Shown here piece after piece: positions 1 through 6,847 of a stretch of 15,146 nucleotides of DNA. Below the pieces are notes generated by a model, which saw only the letters and a list, made by a program, of their open reading frames with translations, did not search any database and was not told the origin of the DNA. The DNA is taken from positions 1-15,146 of the forward strand of contig JALRFT010000116.1 of NCBI GenBank assembly GCA_023261915.1. The letters run 5' to 3'. The DNA comes from Acidimicrobiales bacterium. Its GTDB lineage: Bacteria > Actinomycetota > Acidimicrobiia > Acidimicrobiales > Acidimicrobilacustridaceae. A program made the translations under genes and the position numbers. Position 1 is the stretch's first letter. Each line of letters begins with the position of its first letter.

Positions 1-233
1 CCGCACGCAAGGCTGCCAAGAAGGCAACCAAGAAGGCAACCAAGAAGGCGACCAAGAAGGCGCCCGCACGCAAGGCTGCCAAGAAGGCACCCAAGAAGGC
101 GACCACGAAGGCGCCCGCACGCACGGCTGCCAAGAAGGCAACCAAGAAGGCGACCCGCAAGGCGCCTGCACGCAAGGCTGCCAAGAAGGCGACCCGCAAG
201 GCGCCTGCACGCAAGGCTGCCCGGCGCCGCTGA
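1..233 (+). CDS. C-terminal tail of a lysine/alanine-rich DNA-binding protein (5' end outside window)
   Basis: The reading frame starts at base 3 and gives 76 residues before TGA at 231-233. Every residue is Ala, Lys, Arg, Thr or Pro. It is built from KKAT, KKAP and RKAP steps punctuated by PAR(K/T)AA blocks at visible residues 21, 38, 55 and 69, and it ends in ARRR. Such strongly basic, disordered tails bind the DNA backbone. In actinobacteria they are known as C-terminal extensions of HU (HupB type), as histone H1-like proteins, and as the tail of topoisomerase I. The folded domain that would decide between these lies before the window. A strong hairpin follows the stop, so this is the last gene of its transcript. 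The protein class is well supported by composition; the exact family is inference, with HU-type the first guess. Confidence 0.7.
   Translation, partial: ARKAAKKATKKATKKATKKAPARKAAKKAPKKATTKAPARTAAKKATKKATRKAPARKAAKKATRKAPARKAARRR
3..230 (+). repeat. Degenerate in-frame coding repeat (KKAT/PARKAA units)
   Basis: The DNA is a chain of AAGAAGGC(A/G)ACC-type 12-base units, interrupted by near-identical CGCACGCAAGGCTGCC blocks. The proline codons that begin the PAR(K/T)AA blocks lie at 63, 114, 165 and 207, giving periods of 51, 51 and 42 bases. All spacings are multiples of three, so copy number can change without breaking the frame. This is a coding repeat, not a mobile or CRISPR repeat. Confidence 0.8.
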
Positions 234-270
234 GCAGACGAATGTCAGCCGGCCTCTGCCGGCGAACGTC

Positions 271-300
271 GGAGCCCACCGCTTCTGCGGTGGGCTCCTT
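271..300 (+). terminator. Intrinsic-type terminator hairpin
   Basis: A perfect 12-base-pair GC-rich stem (271-282 with 287-298) closes on a TTCT loop, 37 bases after the stop of the lysine-rich gene. Only TT, then CGCG, follows, so the U-tract is missing, as is common for high-GC actinobacterial terminators. A smaller hairpin, GCCGGC-CTCT-GCCGGC at 248-263, sits just before it. Confidence 0.7.
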
Positions 301-358
301 CGCGTCCCACGCGACTCTCTAAAAGTCGATGCTGCCCACCCAACCCCACCACACTCGG

Positions 359-371
359 TAGGGTCTCGTCA
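359..371 (+). promoter_or_regulatory. Leaderless-type promoter of ettA (-10 TAGGGT)
   Basis: TAGGGT at 359-364 fits the actinobacterial TANNNT -10 box. It is followed by six bases (CTCGTC) and then the ATG at 371, so RNA would begin at or next to the start codon and carry no Shine-Dalgarno leader. No ribosome-binding site is visible upstream of the ATG, which agrees. I see no clear -35. The same geometry recurs at 3629-3641. Confidence 0.5.
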
Positions 372-2047
372 TGAGCGCTCAGTTCATCTTCACGATGTAC
401 AAGGTTGGGAGGTTCCATCCGCCTGACCGCCAGGTGCTTGACGACATCACGCTGTCGTTCTACCCAGGTGCAAAGATCGGTGTCCTCGGTGCCAATGGTT
501 CAGGGAAGTCATCCCTGCTTCGGATCATGGCCGGTGTTGACGACGGCTTCACCGGTGAGGCCCGTCTTACTCAGGGCTTCACTGTCGGCCTTCTGGAACA
601 AGAGCCCACCCTTGATCCGGACAAGAACGTCCTCGGGAACGTGATGGACGGCGTGGGTGAGATCGCTGACCTGCTCACCGACTACGACGCCGTGCTGGCT
701 CAGTGGTCTGATCCTGACGCCGATTACGAGAAGCTGGGCGAGAAGCAGGCCGAACTCGAGCGGCGCATCGAGGCAGCGGGGGCGTGGGATCTCAAACGAA
801 CCATCGAGATCGCTATGGACGCTCTCCGTCTACCGCCCGAGGACAGCGACGTGACATCGCTCAGTGGCGGTGAGCGACGACGGGTCGCCTTGTGTCGCCT
901 GCTGCTCAGCCGGCCGGACCTCCTCCTGCTGGACGAGCCCACCAACCACCTTGATGCCGAGAGCGTGTCATGGCTCGAGCGCTTCCTCCGTGACTACGAG
1001 GGCACCGTCGTGGCGGTCACCCACGATCGGTACTTTCTTGACAACGTCGCCCGCTGGATCCTCGAGCTCGACCACGGCAAGGGCATCCCGTTTGAGGGGA
1101 ACTACTCAGGATGGCTCGACCAGAAGCAGGCGAAACTGGCACAGGCCGCCAAGGCCGACTCCCGCCGCCAGCGGACCCTTGAACGCGAACTCGAGTGGGT
1201 GCGCATGGCACCCAAGGCCCGCCAGGCCAAGGGAAAGGCGAGGCTGACCGCCTACGAGAAACTCCTGGCCGAGGATGCCAACAATGGCAACGGCCCCGAT
1301 CAACTCGAGATCTACATCCCACCAGGTGAGCGTCTCGGCGATCAGGTCATCGAGGTCGACTCCCTCTCAAAGGGATTCGGGGATCGTCTGCTCATCGACG
1401 ACCTGTCGTTCACCCTCCCCCGTGCCGGAATCGTCGGGGTTATCGGGCCCAACGGAGCCGGTAAGACCACCCTGTTCCGACTCCTCACTGGAGAGGAACA
1501 GCCTGACAGTGGATCAATCACGATCGGACCGACCGTCCGGATGGCTGCCGTCGACCAGCACCGGGACGCCTTAGACCCAGATCGAACCGTCTACGAGGAG
1601 ATATCGGGGGGCGATGAGATTGTAAAGCTGGGGACCAGGGAGATGAACGCCCGCGCCTATGTCGCCGCGTTCAACTTCAAGGGTTCTGATCAGCAGAAAC
1701 AGGTAGGGGTCCTTTCCGGAGGGGAGCGCAACAGGGTCCACCTGGCCAAGGTCCTTCGACAGGGCGGCAACCTTCTCCTGCTCGACGAACCCACCAACGA
1801 TCTCGATGTCGACACCCTTCGTGCCCTCGAGGAAGGTCTCGAGTCCTTTGCTGGATGCGCTGTGGTCATCAGTCACGACCGGTGGTTTCTCGATCGGATC
1901 GCGACCCACATCCTCGCCTTCGAGGGCGACTCAAAGGTTCGCTGGTTTGAGGGGAACTTCAGTGAGTACGAGTCCGTTCGTCGCACTGAACTTGGCGCAG
2001 ATGCCGATCAGCCACACCGGATCGCCTACAAACCTCTAACGCGATGA
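371..2047 (+). CDS. ettA: Energy-dependent translational throttle protein EttA (ABC-F ATPase)
   Basis: Cytoplasmic ABC-F ATPase. In the characterised family, EttA binds the ribosomal E site and gates entry into elongation according to the ATP/ADP state. The 558 residues match the E. coli family length (about 555). Two ABC cassettes are visible. The first has Walker A GANGSGKS at 40-47, signature LSGGE at 164-168, Walker B with LDEP near 187-190 and the switch THDR at 217-220. The second has GPNGAGKT at 359-366, LSGGE at 448-452, LDEP at 471-474 and SHDR at 501-504. An arm insertion occupies about 90-150. The basic inter-domain linker (about 245-310, the P-site tRNA interaction region) carries WVRMAPKARQAK-type sequence typical of EttA rather than of Uup or antibiotic-resistance ABC-F proteins. 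There are no membrane segments. The start is supported by the full-length N-terminus and the -10 box six bases upstream. Confidence 0.95.
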   Translation: MSAQFIFTMYKVGRFHPPDRQVLDDITLSFYPGAKIGVLGANGSGKSSLLRIMAGVDDGFTGEARLTQGFTVGLLEQEPTLDPDKNVLGNVMDGVGEIADLLTDYDAVLAQWSDPDADYEKLGEKQAELERRIEAAGAWDLKRTIEIAMDALRLPPEDSDVTSLSGGERRRVALCRLLLSRPDLLLLDEPTNHLDAESVSWLERFLRDYEGTVVAVTHDRYFLDNVARWILELDHGKGIPFEGNYSGWLDQKQAKLAQAAKADSRRQRTLERELEWVRMAPKARQAKGKARLTAYEKLLAEDANNGNGPDQLEIYIPPGERLGDQVIEVDSLSKGFGDRLLIDDLSFTLPRAGIVGVIGPNGAGKTTLFRLLTGEEQPDSGSITIGPTVRMAAVDQHRDALDPDRTVYEEISGGDEIVKLGTREMNARAYVAAFNFKGSDQQKQVGVLSGGERNRVHLAKVLRQGGNLLLLDEPTNDLDVDTLRALEEGLESFAGCAVVISHDRWFLDRIATHILAFEGDSKVRWFEGNFSEYESVRRTELGADADQPHRIAYKPLTR

Positions 2048-2075
2048 TCTCCGCCACACAGCGGGAACTCCACTG

Positions 2076-2858
2076 ATGGGCGGTGCGGGCCACGGGCCAA
2101 CCGAGACCGATCACGTCACCGCAGTGCGTATCGCTACCTCCATTGGGCGGACGCTGCCTGGACTCCGACGCCAACTCGTTGCTGAGGGCGTCACGGGCAC
2201 CGACCTTGGCACTGCAGGAGATCGATTCGCTCAGGCCACCCTCGAGCACCTTCTCGTGGATCTCAATATTGCGGATGCCGTCCTCAGTGAAGAAGCCAGC
2301 GATGACCGGTCCCGGCTGTCCTCCACTCGGGTGTGGGTCATCGATCCCCTCGACGGAACCAGGGAGTTCACCGACCCCCAACGGATCGACTGGGCAGTCC
2401 ACGTTGCGCTCGTCATCAACGGAGAGCCCAGTGCGGCTGCCGTGCACCTTCCTGAGCCTGACGTGGTCCTCTCCACGTCCGAGCCGGTCCCGTGTCCTTC
2501 CCTGCCGACCAGCCGTCCACTGCGCATCGTCGTCAGTCGGACCCGGCCACCCCGGCTCGCCCCGGCCCTCGCCACACATCTTGACGCCGAGATCGTGACG
2601 ATGGGCTCGGCGGGGGCGAAGGCCGCCGAAGTCATGTCGGGTCAGGCCGAGATCTACCTCCACGACGACGGTATGAACGAATGGGACGCCTGCGCGCCAG
2701 CCGCAGTGGCGGCAGCCGCCGGACTGCACAGCAGCGGTCTCGACGGACGACCGCTGGCATTCAACAAGCCCGATCCGAAGATCGGCAGCCTCCTCATCTG
2801 TCATCCCGACCTCGCCGATCAAGTGTTGGAGTTCATGCAGACCGAGATCGAGACCTAG
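2076..2858 (+). CDS. cysQ: 3'(2'),5'-bisphosphate nucleotidase / inositol-monophosphatase family phosphatase, CysQ type
   Basis: Mg-dependent sugar/nucleotide phosphatase of the inositol-monophosphatase fold. Family members remove the 3'-phosphate from PAP(S) in sulfate assimilation; the mycobacterial relative (Rv2131c type) also acts on inositol and fructose phosphates. Metal-site motifs are in order: AGDR at 47-50, LSEEA at 70-74, WVIDPLDGTREF at 87-98 and the late EWDACAP at 202-208. DWAVH (105-109), GSAGAKA (177-183) and the NKPDPK stretch near 230 are close to what I recall of actinobacterial CysQ. The length of 260 residues is normal. It begins 28 bases after ettA on the same strand, with a weak GGGA nine bases before the ATG, so it is probably co-transcribed with ettA. 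No other sulfur-assimilation gene is nearby, so the in vivo substrate is inferred from family only. Confidence 0.88.
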   Translation: MGGAGHGPTETDHVTAVRIATSIGRTLPGLRRQLVAEGVTGTDLGTAGDRFAQATLEHLLVDLNIADAVLSEEASDDRSRLSSTRVWVIDPLDGTREFTDPQRIDWAVHVALVINGEPSAAAVHLPEPDVVLSTSEPVPCPSLPTSRPLRIVVSRTRPPRLAPALATHLDAEIVTMGSAGAKAAEVMSGQAEIYLHDDGMNEWDACAPAAVAAAAGLHSSGLDGRPLAFNKPDPKIGSLLICHPDLADQVLEFMQTEIET

Positions 2859-2871
2859 GGCTGGAGTCGCC

Positions 2872-2943
2872 ATGGGACTCCGCACCCTCCGCAGCCTGGT
2901 CACCTACAAGGGGATGCCTGGGACTGAGGTTGTTCGACGGTGA
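2872..2943 (+). CDS. Possible 23-residue leader ORF coupled to the methyltransferase start
   Basis: An ATG at 2872 is preceded by GGAG (2863-2866) with a five-base spacer. It opens a 23-codon frame that begins MGLRTLRSLV and ends GTEVVRR, and its TGA (2941-2943) overlaps the GTG of the downstream gene as GTGA. Few other features explain this 81-base gap, and the geometry is what translational coupling looks like. I recognise no family; the peptide is basic with no clear membrane segment. A short inverted repeat, GGAGTC (2863-2868) with GACTCC (2876-2881), would fold the ribosome site and ATG into a hairpin. The frame could also be chance, since an ORF this short is common. The coupling role is inference. 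Confidence 0.35.
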   Translation: MGLRTLRSLVTYKGMPGTEVVRR

Positions 2944-3578
2944 AGACTGAAGCGAACCCGATCCGAGGGCCTCTCAACGCGTGGGGCCTTCGGGCGCTTG
3001 AGGGGGTTTTCGAGCGCACACTCGGCGCCCAGAAGCGACGTCTCTTCATCGATCTACCCGACGAGGTGGTTGAACTCGGGAGCGGTCCTGGCTCGAACAT
3101 GCGATACCTCCGCGCTGGGACGCGGCTGACAGCAGTCGAACCCAACCCGGCGATGCATGACCTGCTGCGAGCGAGCGCCGCCGAACACGGCGTCGGCCTC
3201 ACCCTGCTCGCTCATGGGGCGGAGGGGATCCCGCTCCCCGATGCCAGCACCGACGCTGTGATCTGCACGCTGGTGCTGTGCACCGTCTCTGATCCCACAG
3301 CAGCACTCGCCGAGGTGCGTCGGATTCTGCGGCCGGGTGGCCAGTTTTTGTTCATTGAGCACGTGGCCGCTGATCCCACAACCCACCCGTCGTTGGCGAG
3401 GTCACAGAGAATCCTGCGTCGCCCTTGGCGCTGGGTATTCGAAGGCTGTGAACTCCACCGTGACACTGCGTCACTGATCACCGAAGCAGGGTTCGACAGC
3501 ACCGACATCCACTCCGGGACGGCCCGCCCCGCCATCCTCCCGATAGCACCGATGGTTTGGGGTCGCGCCGTACGCTGA
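2940..3578 (+). CDS. Class I SAM-dependent methyltransferase (Methyltransf_11 / METTL7-like)
   Basis: Predicted cytoplasmic S-adenosylmethionine-dependent methyltransferase of 212 residues with a seven-strand Rossmann-like fold. Motif I, VELGSGPGSN, is at 44-53; the acidic ribose-binding residue is E67 in AVEPN. A DAVICTLVLCTV strand with motif IV lies at about 105-116, followed by LRPGG at 130-134 and the FIEHV strand at 138-142. The CTLVLCTVSDP and GG-FIEHV pattern resembles the METTL7/UbiE-like branch of Methyltransf_11. The acceptor cannot be read from sequence. The start is GTG at 2940: GAGGT lies nine bases upstream and the codon overlaps the stop of the preceding 23-codon ORF. It lies between cysQ and a UbiB-family kinase gene. 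A role in quinone or lipid modification is possible from the latter neighbour but is not shown. Confidence 0.85.
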   Translation: MKTEANPIRGPLNAWGLRALEGVFERTLGAQKRRLFIDLPDEVVELGSGPGSNMRYLRAGTRLTAVEPNPAMHDLLRASAAEHGVGLTLLAHGAEGIPLPDASTDAVICTLVLCTVSDPTAALAEVRRILRPGGQFLFIEHVAADPTTHPSLARSQRILRRPWRWVFEGCELHRDTASLITEAGFDSTDIHSGTARPAILPIAPMVWGRAVR

Positions 3579-3628
3579 GATCCACTACGCGGGGACGAGC
3601 GGACTACTCCACTGCGGGAATGGCCCCG

Positions 3629-3641
3629 TACACTCCTCTCA
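3629..3641 (+). promoter_or_regulatory. Leaderless-type promoter of the UbiB-family gene (-10 TACACT)
   Basis: TACACT at 3629-3634 fits TANNNT and is followed by exactly six bases (CCTCTC) before the ATG at 3641, the same geometry as at ettA. No Shine-Dalgarno sequence precedes this ATG, and no clear -35 is visible. It supports 3641 as the true start over the in-frame TTG at 3557, and implies that the kinase gene can be transcribed separately from the methyltransferase. Confidence 0.5.
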
Positions 3642-5269
3642 TGTCCCTGCGTCCTCCCGATACCGACCTGAGCGAGTTTGGTCTGCCACTCCCGACTGAT
3701 CTCGCCATCGGCTCGTTTTCCAGCGACGCTCCGTGGATCGTGGATCCCGACCAGATGACGTGGCGGTCCGCCGAACCTGTTGTGCGATGGGCGGTAGCTC
3801 GAGAACTCCCCGAGTTGGTTCGACCGAGGCTTCTGCCCTCCCCCGGGCGACTCTTGCGGGTCGTTGGTCGACTGGCAGTGACCGTTGGACCGTGGGCGCT
3901 GGGGGCACGTCGGCGAGGCGGAGCAACCAGCCGGGCCGATCTCTCGCGACGTCTTCGGGTGGCCGCAGAGCGTCTTGGCCCCACGTACATCAAACTCGCC
4001 CAGATCATCTCTTCGGGAGAAGGACTGTTTCCCGAGGAACTCGTGAACGAATTCAAGAAATGTCGGGATCGTGTTCCCGCCGAACCGTTCCACAAGGTGC
4101 GTGAGGTGGTTGAGTCCGACCTGGGCCAGCCGCTGGAGGCAGTGTTTCGCTCCTTTGATCGGGTGCCCCTCGCCGCCGCCTCTATCGCTCAGGTCCACGC
4201 CGCGACACTCCTGAGTGGCGAGGAGGTCGTCGTCAAGGTCCAGCGACCAAGCGTGGAGCGTCTGGTGAGGGAAGACCTGCGTGTCATGGCATGGCTGGCG
4301 CCCTTCCTTGTGGGACGGATCCCGATTGCTGCGCTGGCCAATCCCCCCGCACTCGTGGAGCTTTTCGCCGAGACCATCACCGAAGAACTCGACTTCCGGC
4401 TCGAGGCGGCGAACATGCTCGACGTGGCGCGCATCTTCGCCGAACTCGACCAGCGCAACTACGTCATCCCACGACCCCATCCAAGTCTGGTCACCCCCCG
4501 GGTTCTCGTCATGGAACGGATCCACGGATTCGCCTTCGACGACGTCGCCGGGATGCTCGATGCCGGGGTCGACACGACCGAGGTTGTCCGCACCGGCATG
4601 ATCGGCTTCATGGAAGGCGCCATGTTGTACGGGGTGTTCCATGGTGACCTGCACGGCGGCAACCTGCTGGTGCTGCCTGATGGGCGGGTGGCCCTCCTCG
4701 ACTTTGGCATCACGGCGCGATTCAGCCCACTGAAACAACAGGCCTTCCTGCGTATGGTGGTCGGTGCCACGATGAACGACTTGCGAATCCAGATTGAGGC
4801 GCTGCGAGATCTGGGCGCCCTACCGCCCGACACCGACACGGAGGCGGTCATCGCCGAGTTGGGCCTCGACCGACCGCCCGTGGATCCCACCACCCTCACC
4901 CCCGACGAGATGGTGGGTGAGATCCAACAGGTCGTGAAGGGCCTCATGGGCCTTGGGGCCCGCCTGCCCAAGGAACTGATGCTCTACATCAAGAACATGG
5001 TGTTCCTTGACGGCGCCATCGCCACACTGGCACCCGATCTGGACTTGTTCGCCGAGATCGCTCGGATCAGTGAGTACATGGCGCAGCGACACGGTGAGCG
5101 CATCGCCGCATCGATTGGGATGGAACCCGCATCTGTCGATTTCGACTTCAGCGGTATCAAGGCGTCTTTCGGAGTAGATCCCAACAGCACGTCGTCACTC
5201 ACCTACCGCGACCTCCAGAAGCGTCGGAAACTCATCAGCGACCGACTGGCTGGCCGAAAGTTGCTGTGA
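3641..5269 (+). CDS. ABC1/UbiB-family atypical protein kinase-like protein
   Basis: Member of the ABC1/AarF/UbiB/ADCK group of atypical kinase-like ATPases, which supports quinone and other polyprenyl-lipid biosynthesis in bacteria and mitochondria. The 542 residues show the family landmarks in order. LGPTYIKLAQ is at 112-121 (the KxGQ motif, here KLAQ). The alanine-rich nucleotide loop AAASIAQVH is at 178-186, and the ATP-binding lysine VVVKVQRP is at 196-203. EELDFRLEAAN is at 248-258, the catalytic loop HGDLHGGN at 334-341 and the metal site DFG at 354-356. The C-terminus is basic and shows none of the two membrane helices of classical UbiB. An in-frame TTG at 3557 would add 28 residues and overlap the methyltransferase, but the promoter geometry favours 3641. 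The exact lipid pathway is unknown; actinobacteria normally use menaquinone. Confidence 0.9.
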   Translation: MSLRPPDTDLSEFGLPLPTDLAIGSFSSDAPWIVDPDQMTWRSAEPVVRWAVARELPELVRPRLLPSPGRLLRVVGRLAVTVGPWALGARRRGGATSRADLSRRLRVAAERLGPTYIKLAQIISSGEGLFPEELVNEFKKCRDRVPAEPFHKVREVVESDLGQPLEAVFRSFDRVPLAAASIAQVHAATLLSGEEVVVKVQRPSVERLVREDLRVMAWLAPFLVGRIPIAALANPPALVELFAETITEELDFRLEAANMLDVARIFAELDQRNYVIPRPHPSLVTPRVLVMERIHGFAFDDVAGMLDAGVDTTEVVRTGMIGFMEGAMLYGVFHGDLHGGNLLVLPDGRVALLDFGITARFSPLKQQAFLRMVVGATMNDLRIQIEALRDLGALPPDTDTEAVIAELGLDRPPVDPTTLTPDEMVGEIQQVVKGLMGLGARLPKELMLYIKNMVFLDGAIATLAPDLDLFAEIARISEYMAQRHGERIAASIGMEPASVDFDFSGIKASFGVDPNSTSSLTYRDLQKRRKLISDRLAGRKLL

Positions 5270-5308
5270 CTCCCTCGGGTCGGAGCCAGTGATTGTGGGA
5301 CGTGCAAC

Positions 5309-5968
5309 ATGAGGCTCGTCGTCGCTCGTTGCAGCGTGGATTACCGCGGCCGGCTGGATGCCCATCTGCCGTCAGCACTGCGTCTCATCATGGTCAAGGC
5401 TGACGGCTGCGTCGCCATCCACGCCGACGGTGGTGCCTACAAACCACTCAACTGGATGAATGCGCCCAACACCATCGTCGAAAACGAGAGCATGTGGGTG
5501 GTGACGAACCCCAAGGGAGAAACACTGACCATCACGTTCGACGAGGTCGTCGCCGATCTGCACCATGAACTCGGCGTTGATCCAGGACTCGTCAAGGACG
5601 GGGTGGAAGCCCACCTCCAAGAGCTTCTCGCCGCTAACCCCCATCACCTCGCCGACGGGATGGTGCTGGTGCGTCGCGAGTACCCCACCGACATCGGTCC
5701 CGTCGATCTCCTCTGTCGAGATGCGGAGGGCAACCCGATCGCTGTTGAGGTGAAGAGACGAGGGGACATCGACGGGGTGGAACAACTCGCCCGCTACCTC
5801 GAGCGGCTAGATCGAGATCCCCTGCTCCGCGGCATTCGGGGCTTGTTCGTCGCCCAAATCGTCAAGCCCCAGGCGAGAACCCTCGCTGAGGCGCGAGGTA
5901 TCTCCTGGTGTGAGGTCGACTACGACGAACTTCGGGGAATCCCCTCCGACGTCCTCCGACTGTTCTGA
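5309..5968 (+). CDS. nucS: Mismatch-specific endonuclease NucS (EndoMS)
   Basis: NucS/EndoMS cuts both strands at certain base mismatches and carries out the non-canonical mismatch repair of actinobacteria and archaea that lack MutS/MutL. The 219 residues cover both domains: an N-terminal DNA-binding/dimerisation half (conserved AYKPLNWM at 43-50) and a C-terminal RecB-like nuclease half. The linker HHELGVDPGLVKDGVEAHLQ (85-104) is very strongly conserved in the family. Catalytic residues are visible: D133 in GPVDLLCRD, then E147 and K149 in AVEVKRRG. The terminal LRLF fits the sliding-clamp contact known for this family. The ATG at 5309 has GGGA eight bases upstream, and the N-terminus MRLVVARC aligns with known starts. 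It follows the UbiB-like gene by 39 bases and converges on the hydratase gene, with 14 bases between stop codons. Confidence 0.95.
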   Translation: MRLVVARCSVDYRGRLDAHLPSALRLIMVKADGCVAIHADGGAYKPLNWMNAPNTIVENESMWVVTNPKGETLTITFDEVVADLHHELGVDPGLVKDGVEAHLQELLAANPHHLADGMVLVRREYPTDIGPVDLLCRDAEGNPIAVEVKRRGDIDGVEQLARYLERLDRDPLLRGIRGLFVAQIVKPQARTLAEARGISWCEVDYDELRGIPSDVLRLF

Positions 5969-5982
5969 TCAGTCTGGGCGCC

Positions 5983-6843
5983 CTAGGCGTCGAAGGTCAC
6001 GCGGCCGCCATCGAGCACGACCCTGTCGCCGAGCGAGGAACCCGCGGCCCAGGTAGTGAAGATCGCCTCACCATCCCCTGTGCGCCAGATCCGCGTCGTG
6101 AGCTCCTCGCCCGGGAACACACTGGCGGAGAAGCGACCCTCCATAGAGCGAAGACGATCCGGGTCACCACCACACAACTCATGCAGCAGGGCGCGCCCGG
6201 CGAAGCCGTAGGTACACAGGCCGTGAAGGATGGGACGGTCGAAGCCACCCATGGCGGCGAACGACGGATCCGAGTGGAGCGGGTTGCGATCGCCTGACAG
6301 TCGATACAGCAGCGCTTGGTCAGGGCTCGTGATCTGAACAACCTCAACATCAGCGGGACGATCCGGAGCGACGTTGCGAGGCCCCGAGGGTCCACGATCG
6401 CCACCCCATCCACCCTCACCCCGAATGAACAGGGACATGGTGGCCGCTAACAACGGGTTCCCCGTTGCCGTGTCCGTTGATGTCACGGCCAGCTCAACCA
6501 CTGCGCCCTTGCCCTTGTCCCAGATGGCAGTGATCTCGCCGACATTGCTGACCGTTCCCTCCGTGGGGATCGGCGCAAAGATCTCAATACGCTGCTCACC
6601 GTGGACGAGCATGGCCGGGTTGAAATCACCCAGCTTGGCCATGGCGCCGAATCCACCGGAGGCAATGATCACCGCCATGGTGGGCAGGGCACGAAGGGTC
6701 ACGTCCCGCGTGTTCTCGGTGGTGAAGGCCAATTCATCGGTGCCTGCGCCCACGCCAAGGGCGTAGAGCATGCAGTCCTTGGCATCCCACGACTTCTCAG
6801 CCGGTTCGCCACGTGCACCGACGGCATCAGGGTTGATTGGCAT
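5983..6843 (-). CDS. MaoC-type 2-enoyl-CoA hydratase (R-specific, double hotdog)
   Basis: Predicted (R)-specific enoyl-CoA hydratase (hydratase 2) that adds water to trans-2-enoyl-CoA to give (3R)-hydroxyacyl-CoA in fatty-acid or sterol side-chain oxidation. The 286 residues fit the double-hotdog form, like mycobacterial HtdY and the hydratase part of peroxisomal MFE-2. The N-terminal non-catalytic hotdog begins with LYALGVGAG at 26-34. The C-terminal hotdog holds the hydratase-2 motif YRLSGDRNPLHSD at 180-192, with D185, N187 and H190 as the expected active-site residues, and then PILHGLCTYGF at 204-214. The ATG at 6843 is four bases after the stop of the SDR gene, with AAGGAG (- strand, 6854-6859) ten bases upstream inside that gene's end. 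The two are surely co-transcribed, and their reactions are consecutive. The acyl chain used cannot be read from sequence. Confidence 0.9.
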   Translation of the reverse strand: MPINPDAVGARGEPAEKSWDAKDCMLYALGVGAGTDELAFTTENTRDVTLRALPTMAVIIASGGFGAMAKLGDFNPAMLVHGEQRIEIFAPIPTEGTVSNVGEITAIWDKGKGAVVELAVTSTDTATGNPLLAATMSLFIRGEGGWGGDRGPSGPRNVAPDRPADVEVVQITSPDQALLYRLSGDRNPLHSDPSFAAMGGFDRPILHGLCTYGFAGRALLHELCGGDPDRLRSMEGRFSASVFPGEELTTRIWRTGDGEAIFTTWAAGSSLGDRVVLDGGRVTFDA

Positions 6844-6847
6844 GATC

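Noticed and set aside
1..233. Tandem repeats as a CRISPR array or mobile-element repeat
   Set aside because: The repeats are codon-phased and encode a continuous basic protein tail; there are no unique spacers of constant length.
1959..2903. 314-codon open frame on the - strand
   Set aside because: It is a shadow of cysQ; no recognisable motif, and the sense strand is a clear phosphatase.
3557..3640. Upstream TTG start for the UbiB-like gene
   Set aside because: It would overlap the methyltransferase end and adds 28 unremarkable residues; the TACACT box six bases before the ATG at 3641 fits better.
3212..4738. 508-codon open frame on the - strand
   Set aside because: It is antisense to the methyltransferase and the UbiB-like gene, whose motifs are clear. 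Its translation is rich in His, Gln, Arg and Gly with no domain, as expected from a complementary frame in GC-rich DNA.
5266..5308. Possible terminator between the UbiB-like gene and nucS
   Set aside because: Only a four-pair CTCC/GGAG stem can be drawn and no T-run follows; too weak to call.
5965..5985. Palindromes CTGATCAG, GGGCGCCC and CCTAGG at the convergent nucS/hydratase junction
   Set aside because: They are short self-complementary words with no loop; six- to eight-base palindromes are expected by chance in GC-rich DNA.
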